This document shows positions 1 to 9,171 of a stretch of DNA of 64,000 bases, piece after piece. The DNA lies in contig JADKDK010000008.1 of assembly GCA_016718385.1 (NCBI GenBank), positions 1 to 64,000 of the forward strand. The letters are read 5' to 3'. The stretch's first letter is position 1. Each line of letters begins with the position of its first letter. The translations under genes were made by a program, and so were the position numbers. Source of the stretch: Gammaproteobacteria bacterium. GTDB lineage: Bacteria; Pseudomonadota; Gammaproteobacteria; Pseudomonadales; UBA5518. The notes under the pieces were generated by a model. That model saw only the letters and a program-made list of their open reading frames with translations, had not been told where the DNA came from and ran no database searches.

Positions 1-205
1 CAAAAAGTCTACATTTCAGCGTGCTGCTTTTATTGGGGTGAATCTTGCATATCTAGCACATCGGAACGCGTCCCCGTCGATCGGTTGGTGAAGACGAAGT
101 TCGGCATTGCAGCGGGGAGTCGTTCCGGGCGATATTTTGCGCGCGCAGGGTGAACTGATGTGCAGTTTCCTCGTTTCTTTTCAGTCAATGGCAAGGATTA
201 GGTCA

Positions 206-566
206 ATGTTTAAGCGCTCTTACCGGACGCAGATTATCTGCCTCTTGCTGCGGTTTCAGGGATTTAGGCTTGCACTGTGTTGCTCGAGCGGCCTGTGGGG
301 ACGAAGTGTGGGATTGCAACAAAGGCTGCAGCAACTGGAGCAACAGCACCAGTACTTGTTCGAGTCCTTTTAAGGGTTGCAAGAAGACCCAAACACAACA
401 TTGTATTGATTCCGGTGGTGCCGTTTATGATGGGTGTTGCAACGTCTCACTCGGGCCTGATCACGACGAGTATGACCAATACTCGCTTGCAGCCTGTGGC
501 GGCGTCGCGGGCATAACCACAAGCGCGACGCTGTCGCCGGCGCCGATGGAGACTGGCAATCAATAA
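206..566 (+). pseudogene. cysteine-rich secreted protein, reading frame broken
   Basis: A start at 206 (MFKRSYRTQIICLL) gives a basic N-terminus and a short hydrophobic stretch like a signal peptide, but this frame does not lead into the downstream coding sequence. From about 261 another frame reads a roughly 100-residue cysteine-rich stretch (CGDEVWDCNKGC, then SPFKGC, HCID, DGCCN) ending at 566. A third frame between them (PLAAVSG) completes a plausible signal peptide. The simplest view is one small secreted disulfide-rich protein with two single-base shifts near 240-265. I do not recognise the family. Bases 1-205 hold no gene I can support. Confidence 0.3.
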
Positions 567-719
567 TGACGCGTCCTGTGCGGCGGGTGATTCGGGCTCG
601 ATCGGGCGCCCCGAGGCGGCGTCCGCCCTGCCTGTGAAGACGCCTGGCTGAGCCTGAGCGAACCGTTCACGGCGTTAGCCCGTGAACCGCCACAGGTAGT
701 TTCTTGTGGTGTCAAGATT

Positions 720-1440
720 GTGATAGGGCGCCTTTTCAATCGTAGAGGTCAGAAAACTCTGGTTCCGCCGTTCCTTGGCCGGCATTCTCGCCCTCGTGGG
801 CATCGGGCCCTGGTCTGGAGCGGCTGCTGGATGCTCGCGAACCGGCTGCACTCGTACGCTCCTGTTGCGCGGGACTTCGCCACGTCGGACGCCATGCAGC
901 GTTACTTAGACAAGCAACGCAATGCCATTGAACTGGGTCGGCTCAAACCGTGGGATTCGGATATCTGGAGCGCCCGTAGCACCGGAACAGGCCAGCATCA
1001 CCGGAACGAAACGGGCATGCTGGAATTGTCCGAGGTAAAACGCGCAAATCCGGACGCATTCATGCGACGCGCGTTGCAATTGCGGCCCCACTCCGGAATT
1101 TTATGGGCGCAGTGTGCGCGGCGCCGGCTCCATGAGGAGGCGCCGCTGTCGGAGGTATGGCACTGCTCGACATGGCCCGAGCGTTGGCCCCACATTATCT
1201 CTTCGTCCGAAAGGTGGAAGTATCGATCGGGCTCTCTTCGTGGAATACGATCGATGAGCAAACGCGACGGAACTCGTGGCATCGCTACGCTATCTGCTGC
1301 GCTTCGATCCCCGCGGAGTGGTTGGAGACGCAGTAGAGGAAGGCTGGGCGGACGCATTGGCCCCGCTGCTGGAGGACGACCGGCATCCGCCTGCTCGAGC
1401 AGGCCCGGGCGGACCGATCCGCCGCGGGCGCCCCCTACCG
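720..1440 (+). pseudogene. exopolysaccharide-locus repeat protein, multiply frameshifted
   Basis: No single frame is coherent, but successive frames give sensible pieces: an N-terminal membrane-like segment (SLAGILALVGIG, 765-810), then helical repeat-like text (AIELGRLKPWDSDIW; ALQLRPHSGILWAQCA), then ALLDMARALAPHYLFVRKVE (1158-1217), then ELVASLRYLLRFDPRGVVG (1269-1325). The pattern resembles the TPR-like proteins often encoded just before an O-antigen ligase/polymerase in exopolysaccharide loci. At least three single-base shifts are needed to join the pieces. This is either a decayed gene or poor sequence; the same damage affects the next gene. Confidence 0.4.
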
Positions 1441-2859
1441 TGAGCGCAGTTCCCTCCGCCGGTCGACACCGCGCATATCCTGCACTGTCCGTCGGCCTGC
1501 TGTCGCTGCTGGCGTGGGTGCCGATACCGCTCGGCAGTAACAGCGCGATGACGTGGGGGCATCATGCAGCTCGGCGCTTTCGGCCTGCTGTCGGCCCTGG
1601 GCGCTGGGGCAGGTCTTCTCGCGGCAAGGCGCTAGCGACATCGGCGCGTGCACGGCTGGTCTTGCTACTGTTTACCGCATCGCTCGGATACGAGCTCATG
1701 CTGGTGCTGCCGTTGCCCCTGCAGGTGTCATCGGCCCTACTGAGCCCTGGCGCGTTCGAGATTTACACGCTAACGCTGGGGTATACGGGCCAGGAACAGT
1801 TCAGCCTGAGCCTCGACGTGGACAAGACGCTGGAGGAGTTCCTGAAGTCGGCCGCGTACCTTTCGATATTCTTCCTGACACTGGTACTGGCCGATACTCG
1901 GAGGCGCCTGCGGCAACTCGCGTACGCGCTGATGCTGATCGGGCTCGCGCAGTCGCTGTTCGGACTGCTCGACCTGCTCCTGGACGGGACGCTGTTCAAA
2001 AGGCATTTCTTGCTGGTGTACAACCCTGTCGCCGCAACCGGCACCTACGTCAACCCGAATCACTTCGGCGGTCTGCTGGAAATGGCGATTCCGATGGTAG
2101 TTGGCGTGATCTTGCTGCACGGACCGCGACACGACGACGAGTCGCCCGACTGGCGCGCGCGCGCGCAGTGGCGCTCGCTCGTCTTCTGCTCTCGCGCGAA
2201 CTGTCGCTCTACCTCGCGCTGGTCGTGATGATTGCCGCGCTGCTGATCTCGCGGTCACGCGGCGCCGTCGGCTCGCTGGTGCTGGCCACGGCTGCAGCAA
2301 CGGCACTGGCCGCGTGGTGGGGCGATCGGGTGCCCCTCGCAGACGCCTGCTGCTGGCGCTCGTGCTCCCGCGGCGCTGGCGGTGTGGCTAAGTTCGAAAC
2401 CGGCTGCTCGCGAAGCTGGATTCGTCCGGACTGGAGTCGGCCGCGATCTGCACCGTACCGTTGCCTACCGGGTCATTGCGGACTTCCCGGTATTCGGCAG
2501 CGGGCCCGGTACGTGGATCGACCTGTACTATGCATACGAAGACCCGGCCACGCACATCGAACGCATTGTCAATCACGTGCACAACGATTGGACCGGAACT
2601 GCTGGTTGAACAGGGTGCAATCGGCTTCGTTCTGTTCGGCAGCGCAATACTGATTGCACTGGGCACCATGATCAGTGCGTTGCTTAGGCGTCGCGATCCG
2701 CTTGTTCGTGCGGTGCTATTCGGTTGCGTGACGGCAACGCTTTCGCTGCTGATCCACGCCTTCGTGGATTTCAACTTCCACATACCCGCCAATGCCGCCT
2801 GGTTCTCGGTCATTCTCGCCATGGGGTTGATTGCTTCACGCATGCCGCACGACACCTGA
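1441..2859 (+). pseudogene. O-antigen ligase/polymerase-like membrane protein, frameshifted
   Basis: The pieces in order are a transmembrane segment with PLGSNSAMTWG (near 1520), IMQLGAFGLLSALGAG in another frame (1561-1610), a long hydrophobic stretch with YVNPNHFGGLLEMAIPM (about 2047-2097), LYLALVVMIAALLISRSRGA (about 2209-2268), the loop motif HVHNDW (2575-2592), and a C-terminal segment LLVEQGAIGFVLFGSAI (from 2603) running to the stop at 2859. PNHFGG and HxHND followed by ELLVEQG are typical of the Wzy_C/O-antigen ligase family, which joins or polymerises glycans at the outer face of the inner membrane. Breaks lie near 1558, 1655, 2155, 2380 and 2600. An exopolysaccharide role fits the PEP-CTERM proteins found elsewhere in the window. 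Confidence 0.6.
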
Positions 2860-2882
2860 CGGCGCGGGGATCTTACACCAGC

Positions 2883-3389
2883 TCAATCGATGAAACGGCT
2901 GATCCTGTCCCATTGTTCGGTCTGCAGTTCGGCATAGCGTTTGCTGACGTCCGCTGCATCGTTCAGCACCCTGCCCTGCCACGACAGCCAGGCGTGAGCT
3001 TCCAGGGCATGGTTTCTCCCTTGCGCACACCAATATGGATGCGGCTCCTCACGTGGCGGCGGCGCAGCAGCCGCTGCTGGGCGAGGGTGCGGCGCAGGCA
3101 ATTCATGGTGCGCAGTTGGTTCCGGGCCGCCACTTCGGAGAGATGGATGATGTGCTCAACCCGCTTTTGCATGCTCTTGTTGACCGCACTCGCAGTGGCC
3201 GCATCCTGCTGCGCCGGCTCCGGCGCCCTGCAACTGCAGCCAGTGCCGCCAGCGCCTGTAGGGAGTGAAACTGATGACCAGGTCGACCCAAACCAGCGTC
3301 AGCCAGGCTTCGGTCAGTAACAGCATGTCACGCCATTCGAGACGGGCCAGCTTGCGCGCTCTAGCCGCCTGTCTTTTGCACCAGGCCAT
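2883..3389 (-). pseudogene. lasso-peptide B2-like transglutaminase-fold protein, frameshifted
   Basis: The N-terminal part (3389 to about 3200) reads RLEWRDMLLLTEAWLTLVW and VISFTPYRRWRHWL, typical of the B2 leader peptidase of lasso-type RiPP systems. Later frames supply the cysteine protease signature: AARNQLRTMNCLRRTL (nucleophile Cys), IHIGVRKGE, AHAWLSWQGRVLND (His and Asp), ending ISRFID at the stop at 2883. At least two single-base shifts (near 3200 and 3020) separate them. The start overlaps the PqqD-like gene by 29 bases, as in RiPP operons where B1 delivers the substrate to B2. The triad residues are all present, so sequencing error is as likely as true decay. Confidence 0.6.
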
Positions 3390-3627
3390 GCTGCGCCATC
3401 TGCTCCAGTAGCTCGGTGAGGTGGTCGAGCGCGGTCAACTCATCGACTTCGTATTCTTCGACGATGCCGGCGACGGCTTGCTCAAGCGAGCCGGTCTCGC
3501 GCAGCAGGTCGATCATGCGCGAGCCCACCGCGTCCAGCGTGTAGTAGGTGCCGGAGTCCGGGTCGAGGATCACCTTTTCATCGGCCACGGCCTGCAGCAG
3601 CAGGCGGTCCGGGACGTGGTATGGCAT
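3361..3627 (-). CDS. PqqD-like RiPP recognition protein (B1 type)
   Basis: An 88-residue protein starting MPYHVPDRLLLQAV, with the core EKVILDPDSGTYYTLDAVGS, a helix SRMIDLLRETGSLEQAVAG and a C-terminal ELLEQMAQHGLV. This is the PqqD/RRE fold, a winged-helix-like domain that binds the leader of a precursor peptide and hands it to the maturation enzyme. A longer start at 3666 is possible, but AAGGA lies upstream of 3627 and the longer N-terminus (MLDCRDHARKP) adds nothing conserved. It sits between the ABC exporter and the B2-like gene in one tight minus-strand operon. No precursor peptide or cyclase gene is visible nearby. Confidence 0.75.
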   Translation of the reverse strand: MPYHVPDRLLLQAVADEKVILDPDSGTYYTLDAVGSRMIDLLRETGSLEQAVAGIVEEYEVDELTALDHLTELLEQMAQHGLVQKTGG

Positions 3628-3659
3628 GGCGTCGGGCTTCCTTGCATGGTCCCGGCAAT

Positions 3660-5324
3660 CTAGCATCGCGCGTGCTCAGTGGAAACGTGCACCGGCAGCA
3701 GCTGCCCGCCCTCCAGGCGCAGCACCCGGTCGGCAAGGGCCAGGCTGGCGGGACGGTGGGTCACCATGATCACCGTGCGCGCGTGCAGCACGCCGCGGCT
3801 TTCCGCGATGAATTGCCGCTCGCCGTCCGGGTCGAACATGGCCGTGGCCTCGTCCAGCAACAGGATGGGCGGATTGGCGAGCAGCGCCCTGGCGAGCGCG
3901 ATGCGCTGGCGTTGGCCGCCCGACAGCCGCAAACCCTGCTCGCCGATTCGCGTCTCGTAGCCCAGCGGCAACTGGACGATGAACGCGTGGGCATGCGCCG
4001 CCCGCGCGCGGATGTTCTCATCGATGGTGCCATCGGCCAGCAGCACGTGCTGGGCCACCAGCCCCATCTGGCTGCGCAGGCTGGCCAGCGTGGCGTGGGC
4101 GATGTCGTGGCCGTCGATCTCGATGTTGCCGGCCAGCGGGTCGGCAAAGCGCAGCAGCAGGTGCAGCAAGGTGCTCTTGCCGCCGCCATTGGGGCCCGTG
4201 ATCGCGACCGTTTCGCCGGCCCGAATGTGCAGGTTCAGGCCCCGGAAGATGTCGGGGCGATCGGGGTAGCGAAAGTGCACGTCATGGAAACGGATGTCGC
4301 CCTGCAGCGGCGGCAGCGGTGCCGCATCGCGGTCATCGGGTTCCGGCGCCACGGCAAAGATGTTCAGCAGGCGTTCCGACGCGCCCCTGGCCTGCTGCAC
4401 CTCGCCGTAGAGGTTGGCCAGGGCGCTGACCGGCCGGGCAAACAGCAGGCCGTAGAGCAGGAGGCTGACCAGCGTGGGTACGGACAGTTCGCCCGCCTGC
4501 AGACGCGCACTGCTGACCCAGAGCACCAGCAGGATTCCCCCGGACGCCAGCAGTTGCAGGGCGGGCGAGAGCATCGCCTGCTGCCTGAGCTGCCGCGTGC
4601 GCAACGACAGCACCGCGGCCGTCTGGCTCTGAAAGCGGCGGGATTCGATGACTTCCCGGTTGAAGGACTTGATCAGGGGCAGCAAGCCAAGGTTTTCCTC
4701 GGCGATCGCCAGCATGTCGGCCTGCTTCCGGATCAGCGCGGCGGCTACCGGGCGTATCCCCCTGCCCATCAGCTTGAGCACGAGGAAGAAGAGCGGGATC
4801 AGGAGCGCCACCAGCATGGCCACCACGGCATCCAGCCTGGCCATCAGCAGCCAGGAACCGGCCAGCACCAGCAGCATCGGCGCCAGACCGGCCAGGGTGC
4901 CGGTAACGAAGTGACTGAGAATGGCGACGTCGTTGCTGAGCAGCGCCAGCACGCTGCCGCGGGACTGTTGCTGGAAATAGCCGAGCGGCAGCGCCTGCAG
5001 GTGGTCGTAGAGCCGGTTGCTGAGCTGCGCGAGTATGCGCCCGCCACTGCGGGTGAGCAGGTAGGTGCTGAAAAAGCTCACCACGGCCTGCACCACGAAC
5101 AGGGTCAGCCACAATCCGAGAACCTGGCCCGTGCCGAAGGCGCCCAGCGGCGGCTCGCCCATCAGGCCGGCGGCGAAGCGCCCGGCAAACCACGGCGTGG
5201 CCAGCGAGCCCAGGCTCTGCACCACCATGAGCACGCTCGCCATCAGGAGATGGCCCCGATGGGGTAACAGATGAGCGATCAGTTGCTGGAAGCGCATCTG
5301 GGTCTGAACGTTCCTGGTTGGCAT
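3660..5324 (-). CDS. ABC exporter, fused membrane and ATPase domains
   Basis: A 554-residue half-transporter with six predicted membrane segments in the first 300 residues and a C-terminal ATPase carrying Walker A GPNGGGKST, Q-loop VAQH, signature LSGGQRQR, Walker B ILLLDEATA and the switch VTHRP. It is probably a homodimeric MsbA-like exporter; the adjacent PqqD-like and B2-like genes suggest export of a modified peptide. The stretch between ENIR and AHAHAF is about a dozen residues shorter than in relatives, an in-frame gap in the helical subdomain. The start at 5324 lies inside a small palindrome; MRFQQLIAHL at 5297 is an alternative start. Confidence 0.85.
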   Translation of the reverse strand: MPTRNVQTQMRFQQLIAHLLPHRGHLLMASVLMVVQSLGSLATPWFAGRFAAGLMGEPPLGAFGTGQVLGLWLTLFVVQAVVSFFSTYLLTRSGGRILAQLSNRLYDHLQALPLGYFQQQSRGSVLALLSNDVAILSHFVTGTLAGLAPMLLVLAGSWLLMARLDAVVAMLVALLIPLFFLVLKLMGRGIRPVAAALIRKQADMLAIAEENLGLLPLIKSFNREVIESRRFQSQTAAVLSLRTRQLRQQAMLSPALQLLASGGILLVLWVSSARLQAGELSVPTLVSLLLYGLLFARPVSALANLYGEVQQARGASERLLNIFAVAPEPDDRDAAPLPPLQGDIRFHDVHFRYPDRPDIFRGLNLHIRAGETVAITGPNGGGKSTLLHLLLRFADPLAGNIEIDGHDIAHATLASLRSQMGLVAQHVLLADGTIDENIRARAAHAHAFIVQLPLGYETRIGEQGLRLSGGQRQRIALARALLANPPILLLDEATAMFDPDGERQFIAESRGVLHARTVIMVTHRPASLALADRVLRLEGGQLLPVHVSTEHARC

Positions 5325-5384
5325 TCATGCCGACAAGTGCCTTCCCGAGCGTGGCTGTCGCCATGAATGGCGACCCACACCCAC
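5319..5384. repeat. REP-like palindromes with ATTCATG loops
   Basis: Two small hairpins, GGCATTCATGCC and GTCGCCATGAATGGCGAC, with the tail ACAAGTGCC. Loop and tail resemble the units at 19389-19497, so they look like members of one dispersed palindrome family. They lie between the divergent ABC exporter and peptidase genes. Confidence 0.45.
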
Positions 5385-5465
5385 ATTCATAATGCCGGCA
5401 GCTCCGCGCAGTGTAGCTAAATTGCCGCGCCGCGCACTTTGCCCACGTTCGCCCGGAATACTACG

Positions 5466-6392
5466 ATGCGCGCCATCCTCTTCAGCCTGGCCCTTTGCCT
5501 CATGACGACGAGCACGCAGGCCTGCGCCGCGTCGCCGACCCGCCTGGTGATCCACGGCGGCGCCGGCACCATCGATCGCGCCAGGCTCAGCGCGGAGCGC
5601 GAGGCTGAATACACCGCGGCGCTCGCCATCGCGCTCGCGGCGGGCCATGCCGTGCTCGAGCGCGGCGGCAGCAGCGTCGACGCGGTGATCGCCGCGATCA
5701 TCGTGATGGAAGATTCGCCGCTGTTCAATGCCGGCCGCGGCGCGGTGTTCAACCACGATGGCCGCAACGAGCACGACGCCTCGATCATGGACGGCGCCAC
5801 GCGCAGCGCCGGCGCGGTCGCTGCCGTGGGCGTCATCCGCAACCCGATCCGCGCCGCCGAGGCCGTGATGCGCCACAGCGCGCACGTGATGCTCGGCGGC
5901 GCGGGCGCCGAGGCCTTCGCGCGCGAGCAGGGGCTGGAAATCGTGGACCCGGCGTGGTTCCGCACCGAGGAGCGCTGGCGCCAGCTGCAGAAGGCGATCG
6001 CCGCGCAGCGCATCGTGCGCGACCACGACGCGCAACCGGAGAGCGCCTACCGCGACGACGACAAGCGCGGCACCGTGGGCGCCGTGGCGCTGGACCGGCA
6101 TGGCAATCTCGCCGCCGGCACCTCCACCGGCGGATTGACCAACAAGCGCTACGGGCGCATCGGCGATTCGCCCGTGATCGGCGCCGGCACCTGGGCCGAC
6201 AACCGCTCGGTCGCGGTGTCGGCAACCGGCACCGGGGAAATGTTCATCCGCAGCGCCGCTTCGCACACCGTCGCCGAGCTGGTCCGGCTCGCCGGCAAGA
6301 CCCCGGCGGATGCGGCCGACGCCACCCGCCCCGGGGGGGGCGCGCGGGGGGGCGAGGGGGGGCGTGGTGGTCCGGGCCCAAGGGGCAATTAG
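5466..6392 (+). pseudogene. isoaspartyl peptidase/L-asparaginase, 3' end destroyed
   Basis: An Ntn-hydrolase of the plant-type asparaginase family. The start at 5466 gives a signal peptide (MRAILFSLALCLMTTSTQA), so the enzyme would be periplasmic. Hallmarks are LVIHGGAGTI, PLFNAGRGAVFN and the autocleavage site GTVGAV, whose Thr (residue 203) becomes the nucleophile, followed by GNLAAGTSTGG. Family similarity stops near 6330 at ADAADA. The remaining frame translates G runs (PGGGARGGEGGRGG), and the expected GGDGG...MPFNTEGM end is missing. The first 290 residues are intact, so the gene was probably complete and the 3' end has been lost in the anomalous join described next. Confidence 0.75.
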
Positions 6393-6860
6393 GGGGGGCC
6401 CCTAAACAAAGGGCACGGTACGGGGCCCGGGGGGGGAGGAAGGGCGCGGGCGGGTTGGACCGGCCGGCGGGGCGGGGCGGCGGGGCCTGCCGGCGCCTGA
6501 AGGCGCGGCAGGCGGCCGCCATCGGCGCCGACGACGGCCTGATGCCGGCGCCGCCCCGCCAGGGCAGACCGCGGGCGAGGGCGGGATGAATCTCGTCATG
6601 ATGATCGGCGGCTCGTTCAACAGCGCCGAAGCAGGCAGTGATACCGCGGCCCACGGCAGGCCGGGAGAAGATCGAGCACGACGCGCGCCCAGGTGAGGCG
6701 GCCAGCCGAGGGGGTGGCGCCCCCCAGAACACCGGCGCCCACACAGGCGCACGGTGCGCGGCATCCGCGGCGAGCCGGAGCGCCGGTCACCGGCACCGGC
6801 CGTGCCCGCGAACGCCGCGTCGCATCCCCACGGAACCGAGCACCGCGGCGGCATCGCGGC
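6331..6860. other. anomalous G-run-rich stretch, suspected assembly fault
   Basis: This stretch contains many runs of six to nine G (for example near 6333, 6345, 6355, 6395 and 6430) and no recognisable protein in any frame. It replaces the 3' ends of two converging genes, the peptidase on the plus strand and trpE on the minus strand. The long frames across it translate to low-complexity Gly/Arg/Pro text. I read it as low-quality or wrongly joined sequence rather than a biological element. Confidence 0.6.
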
Positions 6861-8325
6861 GGCGCGGAACATCGCGCGCGCCTTGTTCATGGTCTCCTCC
6901 CACTCCAGCGCGGGCACCGAGTCGGCGACGATCCCGGCGCCGGCCTGCACGTGCAGGCGTCCGTCCTTGATCACCGCGGTGCGGATCGCGATGGCGGTGT
7001 CCATCTCGCCGTGCCACGAGAGGTACCCCACCGCGCCGCCGTAGATGCCGCGCCGCGTGGGCTCGAGTTCGTCGATGATCTCCATCGCGCGGATTTTCGG
7101 CGCGCCCGACAGCGTGCCTGCAGGCAGCGTGGCGCGCAGCACGTCGATGGCGTTCAGGCCCTCGCGCAGGCGGCCCGAGACGTTGGAGACAATGTGCATC
7201 ACGTGCGAGTAGCGCTCGACGATCATGCGCTCCGACACCGTCACGCTGCCGATCCCGGCCACGCGCCCCACGTCGTTGCGCCCGAGGTCGATCAGCATCA
7301 GGTGCTCGGCGATCTCCTTGGGATCGGCCAGCAGCTCGGCTTCCAGCGCGAGGTCCTCCTCGCGCGTGGCGCCGCGCCGGCGCGTGCCCGCGATCGGGCG
7401 CACCGTGACCTCGCCGTCCTGCAGGCGCGAGAGGATCTCCGGCGAGGAACCGACGATCTGGAAATCGCCGAGATCGAGAAAATACAGGTACGGCGAAGGG
7501 TTGAGGTTGCGCAGCGCGCGGTAGAGATTCAGCGGGCTGCCGTCGAAGGGCGCGCTCATGCGCTGCGAGGGCACCACCTGCATCACGTCTCCGGCGAGGA
7601 TGTACTCGCGGATGCGCTCCACGGCGGCCTCGAAGCGCTCGCGGCCGAATTCCGACTCGAACGCCGCCTCGACGTCGCGCACGCGCTGGCTGTCACGCCG
7701 ACCGGCATCGATGTCCACCGGCGGCAGCCGCGGCGTCGGCCCCTCGAGGCGCCGCTGCAGCGCATCGAGGCGCGCCTCGGCACCAGCCGCGGCGTCGGCA
7801 TCCCGCGGGTCGACCGTGACGACCAGCGAGATGCCCCGGCCAGGTTGTCGAACACCAGGAATTCCTCGGCGACCATCAGCAGGATGTCGGGGGTGCCCAG
7901 CGCATCGGGCGGCGCGCTCGCGGCGAGGCGCGGCTCGACCATGCGCACGCAGTCGTAGCCGAAATAGCCCACCAGGCCCGCCCGCGAACATGGGCAGGTC
8001 CTCGTGCGGCAGGGCGCGCTCGCGCGCGACGAATTCCTCGACGAAGGCGAGCGGATCGGCGTGCGCCACATCCTGCTCCGCGTCCCCGTCGCAGAGCGTG
8101 ATGCGCCCGTCGTGGACCACGAGGCGTCTGCGGCACGGCAGGCCGATGATCGAGTAGCGCCCCCACTTCTCGCCGCCCTCGACCGATTCGAACAGGAAAG
8201 CTGAACGGGCCGGCAAATTTCAGGTACGCGCCGAGCGGCGTCTCGAGGTCGGCGAGCAGTCGCCTGACGATAGGAACGCGCGTGAAGCCCTCGCGGGCGA
8301 GCTGTTCGAGGCGGGTAGCGTTCAT
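6850..8325 (-). pseudogene. trpE: anthranilate synthase component I, frameshifted
   Basis: TrpE makes anthranilate from chorismate in tryptophan synthesis. The start at 8325 (MNATRLEQLAREGFTRVP) has GGAG upstream. The catalytic half is excellent: GDVMQVVPSQR, SPEILSRL, PIAGTRRRG, LIDLGRNDVGRV, LSGAPKIRAMEIIDELEP, GIYGGAVGYL, QAGAGIVADS. Three single-base changes disrupt the N-terminal half: an extra base near 8195, an extra base near 7980 and a missing base near 7840. Undoing them restores SFLFESVEGG, FAGGLVGYFGYDC and FDNLAGGISLVVTVD. The end after NKARAMFRAAAM is lost in the anomalous stretch. With gph and rpe upstream this is the rpe-gph-trpE operon known from Pseudomonas. Sequencing error is the likely cause of the breaks. 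Confidence 0.85.
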
Positions 8326-8471
8326 GGGGACTCCGGAAACTCGGGGAAATGGCAAAAGGCACGCGCGCGACCGCACGCAAACGCGACTGTCACCATCGCC
8401 GGCGCCGGATCGCCCTCATGTCTGCTCCCGTGGGGAAAGTGTGCTGCGCGGGATTCTACTGCAAGAGGCAT

Positions 8472-9167
8472 TCAAAGCAATTCGCCGAGCCCGTCGACGA
8501 CGAGGTCGGGCGCCTCGCGGCGGATGTCCTCGCCGTGGTTGTAGCCGCCCGCCACGCAGATCACGCGCACGGCGGCCGCGCGCGCGGCATGCACGTCGTG
8601 ACGCGAATCGCCGATCATCAGCGCCGCGCATGGCAGCACCCGCGTGGTCGCCATCGCCGCCAGCAGCGGCCCCGGCGCGGGCTTCACACCGGCGCCCGAG
8701 TCGCCGCCGAGCACCGCCGCGAAACCCGCATCCGGCAGCAGCGCGCCGAGCAGGCGTTCGGTGATCGCGATCGGCTTGTTGGTGACGCAGGCCAGCGCCA
8801 CGCCGGCGGCGCGCATCGAGCCCAGCAGTGCGGCGGCGCCCGGCATCAGCGTGGTCGCGCCGGCGCAGTCCTCCAGGTAACGCGCGAGATAGACCGCCAG
8901 CGCCTCGTCGAGCAGATCCTCGGCGACCTGTTGCGGCGCGACATCCACGGCATGCGCCAGCGCCTCGCGTACCAGGTTGCGCGAGCCGCGACCCACCCAG
9001 TGGCGCACGCGCTCGCGGCCAGCCGGCGCGAAGCCGCGCGCGGCGAGCGTCGCGTCGAGCGCGCGGGCGATGTCCGGCACGCTGTCGACCAGCGTGCCAT
9101 CGAGATCGAACATCGCCAGCGCGGGCAGGCGACCGTCGAACAGGCGCCGGATCAGGGCGTGCGCCAC
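8472..9167 (-). CDS. gph: phosphoglycolate phosphatase (HAD family)
   Basis: 231 residues. The HAD motif I MFDLDGTLVDS supplies the nucleophilic Asp, followed by a helical cap with VGRGSRNLVREAL, motif II CVTNK, a Lys in GVKPAPGPLL and motif IV MIGDSRHDV. The enzyme removes phosphate from 2-phosphoglycolate, a by-product of DNA repair of oxidised ends. It follows rpe by four bases and precedes trpE, so the three are probably co-transcribed. Length and motifs match the bacterial Gph family. Confidence 0.9.
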   Translation of the reverse strand: MAHALIRRLFDGRLPALAMFDLDGTLVDSVPDIARALDATLAARGFAPAGRERVRHWVGRGSRNLVREALAHAVDVAPQQVAEDLLDEALAVYLARYLEDCAGATTLMPGAAALLGSMRAAGVALACVTNKPIAITERLLGALLPDAGFAAVLGGDSGAGVKPAPGPLLAAMATTRVLPCAALMIGDSRHDVHAARAAAVRVICVAGGYNHGEDIRREAPDLVVDGLGELL

Positions 9168-9171
9168 CGTC

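Noticed and set aside
3621..5267. 548-codon open frame on the plus strand
   Set aside because: Antisense to the ABC exporter and composed mainly of Gln/Arg/His text typical of reverse frames in GC-rich DNA.
6331..6440. G runs as a G-quadruplex regulatory element
   Set aside because: They coincide with loss of two gene ends and nonsense coding text, so faulty sequence is the simpler reading.
7840..8200. Programmed frameshifting in trpE
   Set aside because: Three separate shifts without slippery sites or pseudoknots, and no known recoding in trpE.
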